From contig NC_009901.1 in NCBI RefSeq assembly GCF_000018285.1, positions 2,107,001 through 2,171,000 on the forward strand: 64,000 nucleotides of DNA. The letters run 5' to 3'. Under the pieces are notes generated by a model. It made no database searches and was not told the origin of the DNA. It was given only the letters and a program-made list of their open reading frames with translations. This document shows positions 1-8,584 of the stretch, one piece after another (position 1 is the first letter of the stretch; each line of letters begins with the position of its first letter). Origin of the DNA: Shewanella pealeana ATCC 700345 (GTDB taxonomy: Bacteria; Pseudomonadota; Gammaproteobacteria; Enterobacterales; Shewanellaceae). The position numbers and the translations under genes are program-made.

Positions 1-199
1 AATAGAACTGGGATTTGGGTGTTACATATTTTGAATGCTAGGTAGGCCGTTTTATTTCCCCCACAAACAACCTACTTCAGTAGGGGCCGTTATCATCAAT
101 TAGGCTCTGCAATTATTGAAATGAAGACTGATGAAGACTGATGCAGTCAGAGCCGTGGGGAGACGCGGAATAATAGAGCTGAGCTTGGATTACGAAACC

Positions 200-223
200 A
201 CGAAGGTCGTTAATGACCTTCGT
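200..223 (-). terminator. Inverted repeat after the sulfatase maturase gene
   Basis: A perfect 9-bp stem (ACGAAGGTC / GACCTTCGT) with a 6-nt loop lies 19 bases past the maturase stop codon. There is no T-run on either side, so it is at best a weak intrinsic terminator or an mRNA 3'-end stabiliser. Bases 1-199 hold no convincing gene; I see only a short direct repeat (atgaagactg, twice, near 121-140). Confidence 0.4.
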
Positions 224-241
224 TATCAGTTGTCGATGCTG

Positions 242-1423
242 CTAGCTTCTTTGAAGATACATAGGGTATAGGTTTGCAGGGTAGCCATTATTAATGGTTT
301 CTAACATTGCGCCAAGGTAGGGCATAGAATGCATGAAGAATTGTTTATAGCCGCGACATAGGTGATGTAAACCTGGCTCCAAGTCTGCTGTGATTGCCGT
401 TCGCTCTTTTGGACATCCGCCGTTGCAAAAAGGTCTAAAGTCACACTCTCGGCACTGTTTCGTTAGTGAGTGCCATTTAGCTAAACCAAACTGTGACTGG
501 TTTTCACCACTGGCCATTTTGCCAAGATCGACGATATCGATATTGCCCAGTTTATAGTCATCATAACTATAGTGGTCGCATGAGTAGACACTTCCATCAT
601 GTTCAAGCATGAGTTGCTGCCCGCACGCTTCAGAATGAAAGCACATTTGACTCGGCTGCCCTGCTAAAATAGCGAGTGTATTTTCAAACAATTGTATAAA
701 GACCTTACCAACATCCTCTTTTTTCCACTCGTCGAAGACATCACATAAAAACTTGCCCCATTGTTGTGGGGATAAAGACCAATCTTTGCTAGCTCTTCTA
801 TCGCGGTCATGTTCAACGCAGGGCTGAAATTGAATGACTGTGGAGCCTAATTCTTTTAATTTATTGTAGGTTTGTTTACCTAGGTGGGCATTATCACAAT
901 GTACAACGGTTAGGGTATTAAAATTGACATTATGTTCCTTTAGTAGTGCGAGTCCTCGCATTACCTTGGGGTAGCTATTGTTGCCTTTTAAGTCTGGTCG
1001 ACCGTTGCCATGATTAAGCTCATCGCCATCTATGCTCAAACCGATTAAAAAGTTATTTTTCTTGAAGAACTTCGCCCAGCGTTCGTTGATTAGCGTACCG
1101 TTACTTTGAAAGGTATTGGAGATCTGCATACCAGGGCGAGCATACTGTTTTTGTAACTCGACTGCTCGTTCAAAAAAAGCGAGCCCACGCAGTGCCGGTT
1201 CACCACCTTGCCAGCTAAAATCAACACTGTTTATATGAGACGGCTGAGTTGCAATGTACTGAGAAATATAGCTTTCCAGCAACTCTTCAGACATCTGCAT
1301 CGTCGCATTAGGCTCGTATCGTTCCTCTTTACGTAGGTAATAGCAGTAATGGCAATCGAGATTACACTTAGCACCAACCGGTTTAACCAGAAGGTGAAAT
1401 GGGTATGTAGCTTGTGATGACAT
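242..1423 (-). CDS. Anaerobic sulfatase-maturating enzyme (radical SAM, SPASM)
   Basis: A 393-aa radical SAM protein. The [4Fe-4S]-SAM motif CxxxCxxC is visible at Cys20, Cys24 and Cys27, and the C-terminal third carries a SPASM-type cysteine cluster (CRECDFRPFCNGGC) for auxiliary clusters. Enzymes of this family oxidise the active-site Ser or Cys of a sulfatase to formylglycine without oxygen. The likely client is the Ser-type arylsulfatase encoded divergently at 3589. It is third in a minus-strand run kinase-regulator-maturase, 78 bases behind the regulator. The ATG is preceded by AGAGGAG at good spacing, which supports this start. Family assignment is strong; the client is inferred from context. 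Confidence 0.93.
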   Translation of the reverse strand: MSSQATYPFHLLVKPVGAKCNLDCHYCYYLRKEERYEPNATMQMSEELLESYISQYIATQPSHINSVDFSWQGGEPALRGLAFFERAVELQKQYARPGMQISNTFQSNGTLINERWAKFFKKNNFLIGLSIDGDELNHGNGRPDLKGNNSYPKVMRGLALLKEHNVNFNTLTVVHCDNAHLGKQTYNKLKELGSTVIQFQPCVEHDRDRRASKDWSLSPQQWGKFLCDVFDEWKKEDVGKVFIQLFENTLAILAGQPSQMCFHSEACGQQLMLEHDGSVYSCDHYSYDDYKLGNIDIVDLGKMASGENQSQFGLAKWHSLTKQCRECDFRPFCNGGCPKERTAITADLEPGLHHLCRGYKQFFMHSMPYLGAMLETINNGYPANLYPMYLQRS

Positions 1424-1501
1424 ATAGAAACTCCTCTATTGGGTCCCATTATCTCTTCAAGCTAGCAAGGGATCGACTAGGAAGTCTCCTAATGTCTGAG
1501 G

Positions 1502-2095
1502 CTAAATTAGATTTCGGCTATGAGCGTAGGCCACAAGCGATGAGGCATTGTCTAAATCTAACTGCTCAATCATCTTATATTTATGGTACTCAACGGTTTT
1601 GGCGGAAATATTGAGTGAGAGTGCAATTTTCTTTGCAGACATGCCTTTTGCCAAAAGCTTCAAAATATCCAACTGTCTTGCTGTTAGCACTGTTTTTTGG
1701 TTGAACTTTTCCTGTAATTCTGCGGAGACATATTGCTTTCCAGCCAGTACGGTTTCGAGTGCCTGTAGTAGCTCAAAACCCGCTTGATGTTTCACTATGT
1801 AGCCATCAGCACCATATTCGAATGCAGCCTGTAGGATTTCAGCTTCATCGTGCATGGTGAGGCAGATGATCTTTGCTTCTTTACATGTACGTTTTAGCAA
1901 GCCAAGTGTTTGGTTTAGCTGCATACCTGGCATTGAAATATCTGTGATGATGATATCGGGTTGAAATTGTTTAGCAGCTTGAATTAACTCTTCTGCATTG
2001 GTGGTAATTGATTGAACCTGATAGTTTTTTTCAACAAGCCTTGCGATGCCTTCACTGACTATCTGGTGATCATCTGCAATGATAATGGTGGGCAT
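1502..2095 (-). CDS. Two-component response regulator, NarL/LuxR type
   Basis: About 197 aa. An N-terminal receiver (starting MPTIIIADD, with a DD acidic pair and the probable phospho-acceptor Asp52 in TDISMPG) is followed by a C-terminal LuxR-type helix-turn-helix (LTARQLDILKLLAKGMSAKKIA). The reading frame extends 13 codons upstream to 2134. I prefer the start at 2095 because the receiver begins there and a GAAGGA lies upstream, though the spacing is long and 2134 is not excluded. It sits between the kinase (2241-3434) and the sulfatase maturase, and by position should be the kinase's partner and control the sulfatase genes. The target promoters are not identified. Confidence 0.9.
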   Translation of the reverse strand: MPTIIIADDHQIVSEGIARLVEKNYQVQSITTNAEELIQAAKQFQPDIIITDISMPGMQLNQTLGLLKRTCKEAKIICLTMHDEAEILQAAFEYGADGYIVKHQAGFELLQALETVLAGKQYVSAELQEKFNQKTVLTARQLDILKLLAKGMSAKKIALSLNISAKTVEYHKYKMIEQLDLDNASSLVAYAHSRNLI

Positions 2096-2137
2096 AATTA
2101 ATTGTTCATCCTTCTCGAACTGTACATGATTCATCCT

Positions 2138-2212
2138 ATCACTCTTATTAATATCACTCTTATTTAAATCATTCTTATTAAAATCATTCTTATTAAAATC
2201 ATTCTTATTAAA
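2138..2212. repeat. Tandem repeat, five copies of a 15-mer
   Basis: Five head-to-tail 15-base units of the form ATCAYTCTTATTAAA fill most of the gap between kinase and regulator genes. The last three are identical and the first two differ at two or three positions. The units are A+T-rich. Copy-number change would alter the spacing between the kinase stop and the regulator start. Confidence 0.9.
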
Positions 2213-2240
2213 ATCAATTATATATTTAGTATGCTTGCTA

Positions 2241-3434
2241 TTAGTTAATCATATCTTCTGGAATGGGCCAAACGAGTTTTACCGAAAATCCACATTGATG
2301 ATGACCGACAGTAAAATCGATTGTGCCACCAATAAGCGCCGCCCGCTCGAGCATAGACTCAATCCCTAATGACGAGGAGTTTGCAAGCGCATCCTGAGCC
2401 ATGCCCTTACCGTTATCTTCAATAGTCAGTTTAGCAAACTTGCCCTCACGATTTAGGCAGATGGACAATGCCGTTGCATGGGAGTGTCGCATCACATTAG
2501 CAAGCGCTTCTTGGCTGATGCGATAGATATGTAGCTTTTGTCCCTCACTGTACAAGATCTCTTTACTGAGATTGAGTGACAGAAGAATATTCTTATGCAA
2601 GGTCATTTTTTTTGCTTCAGCCTCAATGGCGGCATACAGACCGACCTTGTCTATTATCGCGGGATGAAGATGGCGAGATAGATGCTGAAGATCTCGGGTA
2701 ATATCAGACAGCTTTGCTGCTACATCATACAGTGCTTTTTGAGATTCATTATCTAATTGGGTATTAATAAATCCCAATTCAAGGTTGAGTGAAGCGAGAC
2801 GCTGGCCAAAGTCATCGTGTAGATCTCTAGCGATAACTTTTAGCTGTTTCTCTCTGTCTTCTATCAGGCGTTTATTTAATGCGACAACTTTCTCTTTTTG
2901 ATGAGATAACTCTTGGTAATGTCGTAGCCGCTCAATACTTGAAGCCATAATATTCCCCAAAATAGTCGAGCAGCGAATAAAGTGTTCATCAAACGCCTTA
3001 TGAGTAACAAAGTTTGCCGCAGCCAAGGCCCCCCATGGCTTACCCATCGCTTGGATCGGGATCAAAATATGATTGAGTGGCTTTTGTTGCTGCAGTTGAC
3101 AGGCAAGCTCGAGTAGTTGCAGATCATCATCGCTATTGAAAACTTCACTGGAATGGATCATCGCTTGATATCGCGCTTTAATTTCGTAGCTAAGGTTGGG
3201 CCTTACATGAGGAATATTTTTTCCTGAAACGGCATAAAACGACCATTCCTGAGCAATATATTTGGTGTTAGGCAAACAAGATATTCTGTCGACACCAAGC
3301 AGTTCTCTACACTCGTCGAGAACTGAATTCATCACCTCCGCTAACGAGCTTGTTGGAGTATCCAGAAGCTGGGTAGATATAGAGAGTAGGGTTTGATTAA
3401 ATTGTGCGAAATCGTAATCGTCTTGATTTTTCAT
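2241..3434 (-). CDS. Soluble GAF-domain sensor histidine kinase (HisKA_3)
   Basis: About 397 aa from the ATG at 3434; the frame continues to 3569 but that extension does not look like a domain, and GGTGAG precedes the 3434 ATG. Residues about 10-170 look like a GAF sensor. A coiled segment leads to a NarX/UhpB-type dimerisation motif (RDLHDDFGQR, phospho-acceptor His206). An HATPase_c domain follows (N box around EALANVMRHSH, G box DNGKGM). There is no signal peptide or membrane segment, so the signal must be cytoplasmic. It is the first gene of the kinase-regulator-maturase run and diverges from the arylsulfatase at 3589. The ligand is unknown. Confidence 0.88.
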   Translation of the reverse strand: MKNQDDYDFAQFNQTLLSISTQLLDTPTSSLAEVMNSVLDECRELLGVDRISCLPNTKYIAQEWSFYAVSGKNIPHVRPNLSYEIKARYQAMIHSSEVFNSDDDLQLLELACQLQQQKPLNHILIPIQAMGKPWGALAAANFVTHKAFDEHFIRCSTILGNIMASSIERLRHYQELSHQKEKVVALNKRLIEDREKQLKVIARDLHDDFGQRLASLNLELGFINTQLDNESQKALYDVAAKLSDITRDLQHLSRHLHPAIIDKVGLYAAIEAEAKKMTLHKNILLSLNLSKEILYSEGQKLHIYRISQEALANVMRHSHATALSICLNREGKFAKLTIEDNGKGMAQDALANSSSLGIESMLERAALIGGTIDFTVGHHQCGFSVKLVWPIPEDMIN

Positions 3435-3588
3435 AGCTATTTTCTCACCACAATTATCCGTTTTGAATTTCTTTATACCTGTAAAAGCACAAATAATACT
3501 AACTGTAATGACTGCTTTAGGAATAGTCCTAGTTCGATTTTGTTTGAGTAGCCTTGATACTAGCTCCATCTAAAATGAGGAGTGAACA

Positions 3589-5115
3589 ATGAAAACATTC
3601 ACCAAAACGATGTTATCAAAAGCGGTACTAGGCATGGCAGTGGTCTCTACTGCTGTCGCGGCCCCAGCTATGGCTAAAAATGAATCTGAAAAGCCGAATA
3701 TTCTAGTCATCATGGCAGACGATATTGGTTGGTCAAATACTTCTGCATATAACATGGGAATGATGGGATATAAAACACCTAACATTGACCGTATCGCCAA
3801 AGAGGGGATGTTATTCACCGACCACTATGGCCAGCCTAGCTCAACCGCAGGGCGTGCTGCTTTTTTAACGGGTCAGCTACCAATCCGTACCGGACTACTT
3901 ACTGTCGGAATGCCGGGTTCGCCAATCGGGATCTCAAAAGAGGATCCCACCCTTGCCGAGGTGATGAAAGATCAAGGTTATATGACGGTGCAACTAGGTA
4001 AAAACCACTTAGGCGACCAGGAGCATATGCTACCTCATCGTCGTGGTTTTGATTATTTCTACGGCAATCTTTATCACCTAAATGCAGAGGAGGAGCCTGA
4101 GAATGAGGATTACCCGAAAGACCCTGAATTCTTAGAGCGTTTCGGACCTCGCGGTATTGTTGAGGGGCACGCAGATGGTGAAACTGGCTCTGGCGGACCA
4201 TTAACGAAGAAGCGTATGGAAACCATCGACCGTGAGTTAACGGATATGGCGGTAGATTACATTGAAGAGAGTGCCAAGAAAGATGAGCCATTCTTCATGT
4301 GGTATAACCCTTCACGTATGCATGTATGGACTCACTTAAGTGAAAAGTGGAAAGGAAAGACAGGTTACGGTCTATATGCTGACGGTATGGCTGAGCTAGA
4401 TAGTTATGTCGGTGAGATTTTAGAAACTCTAGAGAAGACTGGCCAGCGTGATAACACCATTATTATCTTCACGACCGATAACGGTGCTGAGAAGATGAGT
4501 TGGCCAGATGGGGGCAACACGCCATTTAAAGGTGAGAAGGGCTTGACGACCGAAGGTGGCGTCCGCGTACCATTTATGGTGAGCTGGCCAGGTAAGATCC
4601 CTGCTGGTAGCGTCAATAACGGTATTCAGTCCCATGAAGACTTGTTTACGACCTTAGCAACCTTTGCCGGAGAAAAAGACATTCAGGAAAGCTTTAAGAA
4701 GAAGCACGATGTCTATATCGATGGTTATGATCACACCCAAGCTTGGCTAACCAATGAAGATACTCCCCGTAACGAGATCTTCTATTTTGCTGAAACGGGT
4801 AACCTTGAAGCGGTGCGAGTCGGTAAGATTAAGGCGACCTTTATTCAGCCTCTAGAGGAGAGCTGGTTTGCTCCACGCTTAGCAACTCAGTGGCCACAGC
4901 TTGTTGACCTTCGTGCAGACCCTTATGAAGAAGCACCTGAGCACTCAGGCATGTACCTAAAGTGGTTTGCTGAGCGTATGTACAACTTTGTCCCCGTACA
5001 AGTTGAGGTCGCTAAACTACTTGGCACTTTCCAAGAGTTCCCATTAAGACAGGAGCCTGCTTCGTTTAACTTAGAAAGAGTTATTGAGCAACTTCCATAC
5101 CGAGAGAACCGTTAG
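3589..5115 (+). CDS. Secreted arylsulfatase, Ser-type
   Basis: A 508-aa sulfatase with a clear signal peptide (hydrophobic core followed by APAMA, cleavage near residue 29). The metal-binding start NILVIMADDIGWSN is followed by the modification motif Ser85-Thr-Ala-Gly-Arg89 then AAFLTG. This fits the (C/S)x(A/P)xR signature with Ser in the formylglycine position, so an anaerobic maturase, not the oxygen-dependent FGE that needs Cys, should activate it; such a maturase lies at 242-1423. A second metal site appears as TTDNGAE. GAGGAG stands just before the ATG. It presumably removes sulfate esters in the periplasm; the substrate cannot be read from sequence. Confidence 0.93.
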   Translation: MKTFTKTMLSKAVLGMAVVSTAVAAPAMAKNESEKPNILVIMADDIGWSNTSAYNMGMMGYKTPNIDRIAKEGMLFTDHYGQPSSTAGRAAFLTGQLPIRTGLLTVGMPGSPIGISKEDPTLAEVMKDQGYMTVQLGKNHLGDQEHMLPHRRGFDYFYGNLYHLNAEEEPENEDYPKDPEFLERFGPRGIVEGHADGETGSGGPLTKKRMETIDRELTDMAVDYIEESAKKDEPFFMWYNPSRMHVWTHLSEKWKGKTGYGLYADGMAELDSYVGEILETLEKTGQRDNTIIIFTTDNGAEKMSWPDGGNTPFKGEKGLTTEGGVRVPFMVSWPGKIPAGSVNNGIQSHEDLFTTLATFAGEKDIQESFKKKHDVYIDGYDHTQAWLTNEDTPRNEIFYFAETGNLEAVRVGKIKATFIQPLEESWFAPRLATQWPQLVDLRADPYEEAPEHSGMYLKWFAERMYNFVPVQVEVAKLLGTFQEFPLRQEPASFNLERVIEQLPYRENR

Positions 5116-5128
5116 ACCTCTCTTACCT

Positions 5129-5149
5129 GAGGGCGCATTAGGCGCCCTC
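5129..5149 (+). terminator. GC-rich hairpin after the arylsulfatase gene
   Basis: An 8-bp stem (GAGGGCGC / GCGCCCTC) with a 5-nt loop lies 13 bases after the stop codon. It has no T-run, so it is a weak terminator or a processing hairpin separating the sulfatase from the MoxR operon. Confidence 0.45.
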
Positions 5150-5216
5150 TGTTCCCTGCAAATACAAAAACAGTAAACGCACTTTCCCGTACATAATCGA
5201 GTCCAAAGGTGAGCTA

Positions 5217-6179
5217 ATGCATGCATTCACAAGCAAATTTGAGGCGCTGCAAGATAGAATCAATCAACAGATATTGGGCCAAGAGCAGGTGGTCAAGCAG
5301 CTGGTTATAGCCTTACTTGCTAATGGACATGTGTTAATTCAAGGACTACCAGGCCTTGCTAAAACCCGTGCTGTTAATGAGATGGCCAATGAGGTTAACG
5401 CTAAACTAAACCGAATTCAATTTACCCCTGATATGTTACCTGCAGATATTACCGGCAGCGAAGTTTATAGTAATCAAACACAAAGTATCAGCTTTAAACC
5501 GGGCCCTGTATTTAGCCATTTTCTGCTCGCAGATGAGATCAATCGCGCCCCGGCAAAGGTGCAGTCAGCATTACTCGAGTCTATGGCTGAGGGGCAAGTC
5601 TCAGTTGCAGGGATATCGCACCCTCTACCTGAGCTATTTATGGTGTTGGCGACTCAAAATCCTATTGAGCAGGAGGGGACCTATCCGCTACCCGAAGCTC
5701 AGATGGACCGCTTTTTGATGCAGATCCTCATTGATTACCCTGATAAAGATGCTGAAATGAGCATGTTGAAATTGCTCAGAAACCAGCAGAGCAGTGAAGC
5801 GAGCACGCGAGCTGCAACATTAACGGTCGAAGAGGTGCTCTGTGCACGTAAACAGGTGGATGAGGTTTTTGTTAATGACAATATCGATCAATATATTGTC
5901 GATCTTGTTGATGCGACCCGTCAGCCCAAAAAGTATAGCGATGAACTCGGAACATTCATTGAGTTAGGGGCCAGCCCAAGAGCGTCAATTGCATTAGATA
6001 GATGTGCTCGTGCCTACGCTTGGTTATCTGGACGTGATTTTGTCGCACCTGAGGATGTTAAGGCTGTCTGTCATGGTGTGCTGCGCCATAGAATCGTGCT
6101 CTCTTTTAGCTGTATCAACCAAAATATCAGCACAGATGCGGTGATCGATAAGTTACTCGATTGCGTAGCACACGTATAG
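5217..6179 (+). CDS. MoxR-family AAA+ ATPase
   Basis: 320 aa. The Walker A motif GLPGLAKT is near residue 43 and the Walker B region LLADEINRAP near residue 105, followed by the family's LLESMAEGQV and ATQNPIEQEGTYPLPEAQMDRF segments. MoxR ATPases are chaperone-like and act with von Willebrand factor A proteins on maturation of metal-dependent or periplasmic partners. It leads a run of six tightly spaced genes (MoxR, DUF58, DUF4381, VWA, VWA-TPR, BatD-like) of the Bat type. The actual client is not known. Confidence 0.93.
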   Translation: MHAFTSKFEALQDRINQQILGQEQVVKQLVIALLANGHVLIQGLPGLAKTRAVNEMANEVNAKLNRIQFTPDMLPADITGSEVYSNQTQSISFKPGPVFSHFLLADEINRAPAKVQSALLESMAEGQVSVAGISHPLPELFMVLATQNPIEQEGTYPLPEAQMDRFLMQILIDYPDKDAEMSMLKLLRNQQSSEASTRAATLTVEEVLCARKQVDEVFVNDNIDQYIVDLVDATRQPKKYSDELGTFIELGASPRASIALDRCARAYAWLSGRDFVAPEDVKAVCHGVLRHRIVLSFSCINQNISTDAVIDKLLDCVAHV

Positions 6180-6196
6180 ATAATATAGGGGGGGCT

Positions 6197-7117
6197 ATGA
6201 GCAGTGATGAGCGTATATATACCAATTTCTCTCGATTAAGCTTACTGGCTAAAAAGGGTAGAGGCCTCAGTTGGCGCCCCCCCTATAGCAAAATCTCGCC
6301 ACTTAGCGGTCTGCAGAAGAGTAGTCAGCGTGGTCGTGGCCTAGATTTCGTTGAGCTGCGTCACTACTTTGATGGCGATGATGTTCGCTGTATCGACTGG
6401 CGCGTGACTCAGCGTACTGGACAGGCCTTTATCCGTCTCTATAGCGAGGAGAAAGACAAGAGTGCCGTGCTGTTGATTGACCTTCGTAGCAGTATGTTTT
6501 TTGCAAGTGACGGAGTGATGAAGTCAGTTTTAGCCTCTGAACTCGCGGCGATTATTGCGGGTCGTATTCAGGTCGAGGGTGACAGGATCGGTGCGCTTAT
6601 GCTCACAGATACCCATATCGAATCCCATAGCGCCATGCGCGGCGAAAAATCTCTTTTGAGCTTATTGGAAAAAGTGACCCAGTTAGGTGGCCGTTTACCC
6701 GCTCAAGGGCAAATAGAACCCCCGAGCTTAGATGATGCACTCCACCTGCTTTGTCAGCAAAAAATTAAAGAGAGCCAAATCTTTATTATCAGTGATTTCG
6801 TTGATTTCATTGATAAAACCAGTCGCGCACTACTATCTCAACTCGCGAGACACAATAATATTATCGGCTTGAGAGTGAGTGACCCTCTGGAGGATGAGCT
6901 ACCCAATAGTAACGTTTTGATGGGCGATGGTCTGCTACAGCTGGAGATCAATGGTGATAACGGTCAGCTTCGTCAGCGATATAATCGATTTACCATCGAG
7001 CATAATCAAGGGGTAGAGAACGGCTTCTTATCAATCGGCCAGCCTTACTTAGCATTAACGACTCACAAAGAGAGTTGGCAGCAGCTGTTTTCTATGTCGT
7101 CTGCTAGGAGGCGCTAA
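6197..7117 (+). CDS. DUF58 domain protein of the MoxR/Bat operon
   Basis: About 306 aa from the ATG at 6197, directly preceded by an AGGGGGGG ribosome binding site. The frame opens at 6161 inside the moxR gene, but that start has no such site. The DUF58 signature is visible as GRGLDFVELRHYFDGDDVRCIDWRV-type sequence near residues 40-65, and a VWA-like fold follows (VLLIDLRSSM). The protein looks cytoplasmic. DUF58 proteins nearly always accompany MoxR and are thought to bridge the ATPase to the membrane VWA proteins. Confidence 0.9.
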   Translation: MSSDERIYTNFSRLSLLAKKGRGLSWRPPYSKISPLSGLQKSSQRGRGLDFVELRHYFDGDDVRCIDWRVTQRTGQAFIRLYSEEKDKSAVLLIDLRSSMFFASDGVMKSVLASELAAIIAGRIQVEGDRIGALMLTDTHIESHSAMRGEKSLLSLLEKVTQLGGRLPAQGQIEPPSLDDALHLLCQQKIKESQIFIISDFVDFIDKTSRALLSQLARHNNIIGLRVSDPLEDELPNSNVLMGDGLLQLEINGDNGQLRQRYNRFTIEHNQGVENGFLSIGQPYLALTTHKESWQQLFSMSSARRR

Positions 7118-7118
7118 T

Positions 7119-7604
7119 ATGAGTGAACGGATGCAATCAAGTGGGCAGTTGGCAGAATTTGGCTCGCACCTAATTAAAAAGGCGCAGTGGCAAACGCCTC
7201 CCGAAGCGATATCTTGGTGGCCTAACACGCCAGCGTGGAATGTTGTTTTTATCTTGCTTAGCTTGTCGTTGGTTATTTTTGTTATCAGGCAGGGATATCA
7301 CTGGTTACAGCGCCAATATGTGCGGGAAGCAAAAATACTTTTCGTTAAATTGGATGCCAACAATGATCTGCCTGCGATGGCAAGTTTGCTGCGCCAGTTT
7401 TGTCATCAGCACTGGCCTAATGAAAGCCTAGCCACATTTCCGGTTAAGGCGTTTTCAAATCGAGTTGTGGAGCTTACCCAAAGTAGTGACACCACAGCTG
7501 AAGCGATGGCAGCGCTGCTAGTTTGTAACTATCAAGCTAAGGCGAGCCTAACCGATGAATATCGCCTCGCGCTTACGTGCTGGGTTAAGGAGCATGTATG
7601 TTAA
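7119..7604 (+). CDS. DUF4381-type membrane protein
   Basis: 161 aa with one strong transmembrane segment (about residues 42-60, VVFILLSLSLVIFVI) and a mostly soluble C-terminal part. AGGAGG precedes the ATG. It sits at the place where gammaproteobacterial Bat-type operons encode a DUF4381 protein, between DUF58 and the first VWA gene, and overlaps the latter by 7 bases, implying translational coupling. Function is unknown; by position it is a membrane partner in the MoxR/VWA complex. Confidence 0.8.
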   Translation: MSERMQSSGQLAEFGSHLIKKAQWQTPPEAISWWPNTPAWNVVFILLSLSLVIFVIRQGYHWLQRQYVREAKILFVKLDANNDLPAMASLLRQFCHQHWPNESLATFPVKAFSNRVVELTQSSDTTAEAMAALLVCNYQAKASLTDEYRLALTCWVKEHVC

Positions 7605-8584
7605 CGCTAACTTATCCTTGGCTCGCTATCTTGATCCTACTGCCTCTATTGGCCGTTTTACTTCCTAAGCACCGTACCGCTTTACCTGCTATACGCTTCT
7701 CAAAATTTAAACTGTTGGTGAGCTTAAGTCAGCGCAGGCCAAGTGAAGGGGCTGTGGTGCTTCGCCGACTGTTTTGGCAGCGCCTATTGGCGACGCTGAC
7801 CTACCTTGCATTAGTCTGCGCCGCTGTGCGTCCGGTTTGGCTTGGGGAGCCGATTCAAATAGAGCAGGTTGGACGGGAGATGATGATTGCTGTCGATCTG
7901 TCAGGCTCAATGGAGGCGAGGGATTTTGTCGATCCCCAAGGCGAAATACTGCGCCGGGTCGATGGAGTTAAAGCGTTACTGCAATCATTTCTACTCAAGC
8001 GAGACTCAGATCGTATCGGCTTAATCGCTTTTGGTGAGAATGCTTATCTGCAGGCTCCATTTACGCAAGATAAACAGATATTAAGCCAATTACTGCAGCA
8101 GATGGACGTGCGTATGGCGGGGGCTGGCACGGCAATTGGTGATGCGATAGGTGTTGCGGTTAATCACTTTGAGCAGTCAGAGGTTGAAAACAAGGTGTTA
8201 CTGCTGCTCACCGATGGCAATGACACTAGTAGTGAGTTTCCACCACTGGATGCGGCCCATTACGCTGGGGAGCAGGGTGTCGTTATCTATCCCATCGCGA
8301 TTGGAGACCCCAAAAATGTGGGAGAGGATAGCCTTGATATCGCAACACTAGAGCGCATTGCCGATTTAACGCAGGGAAGAGTATTTGAGGCCGATGACGG
8401 TCAATCTCTTATTGAGGTTTATAAGGTGTTAGAGCAGCTGCAGCCGCAACTGTTTGACAGCTACACAATTCGTCCTGAAAAAGATCTCTACTTCTGGCCG
8501 ATCTTATTCATGTTGTGCATTAACCTGTCGATGTTGATGCTGGTTAGCTTTCGAAGAAAGCCGCAGGGGACCAAGTATGAGTGA
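7598..8584 (+). CDS. VWA-domain membrane protein, BatA-like
   Basis: 328 aa. N-terminal transmembrane segments (residues about 3-22 and 62-80) are followed by a VWA domain with an intact MIDAS motif (AVDLSGSMEARD, DxSxS). Further MIDAS residues appear as GTAIGDAIG and LLTDGNDT, and there is a C-terminal transmembrane helix near residues 295-318. It overlaps the DUF4381 gene upstream and the second VWA gene downstream by 7-8 bases each. Bat/MoxR-linked VWA proteins bind a divalent metal and a partner protein at the periplasmic face. Confidence 0.92.
   Translation: MLTLTYPWLAILILLPLLAVLLPKHRTALPAIRFSKFKLLVSLSQRRPSEGAVVLRRLFWQRLLATLTYLALVCAAVRPVWLGEPIQIEQVGREMMIAVDLSGSMEARDFVDPQGEILRRVDGVKALLQSFLLKRDSDRIGLIAFGENAYLQAPFTQDKQILSQLLQQMDVRMAGAGTAIGDAIGVAVNHFEQSEVENKVLLLLTDGNDTSSEFPPLDAAHYAGEQGVVIYPIAIGDPKNVGEDSLDIATLERIADLTQGRVFEADDGQSLIEVYKVLEQLQPQLFDSYTIRPEKDLYFWPILFMLCINLSMLMLVSFRRKPQGTKYE

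Noticed and set aside
7707..7910. Antisense frame inside the first VWA gene
   Set aside because: A shadow of a real gene with strong domain evidence on the plus strand.
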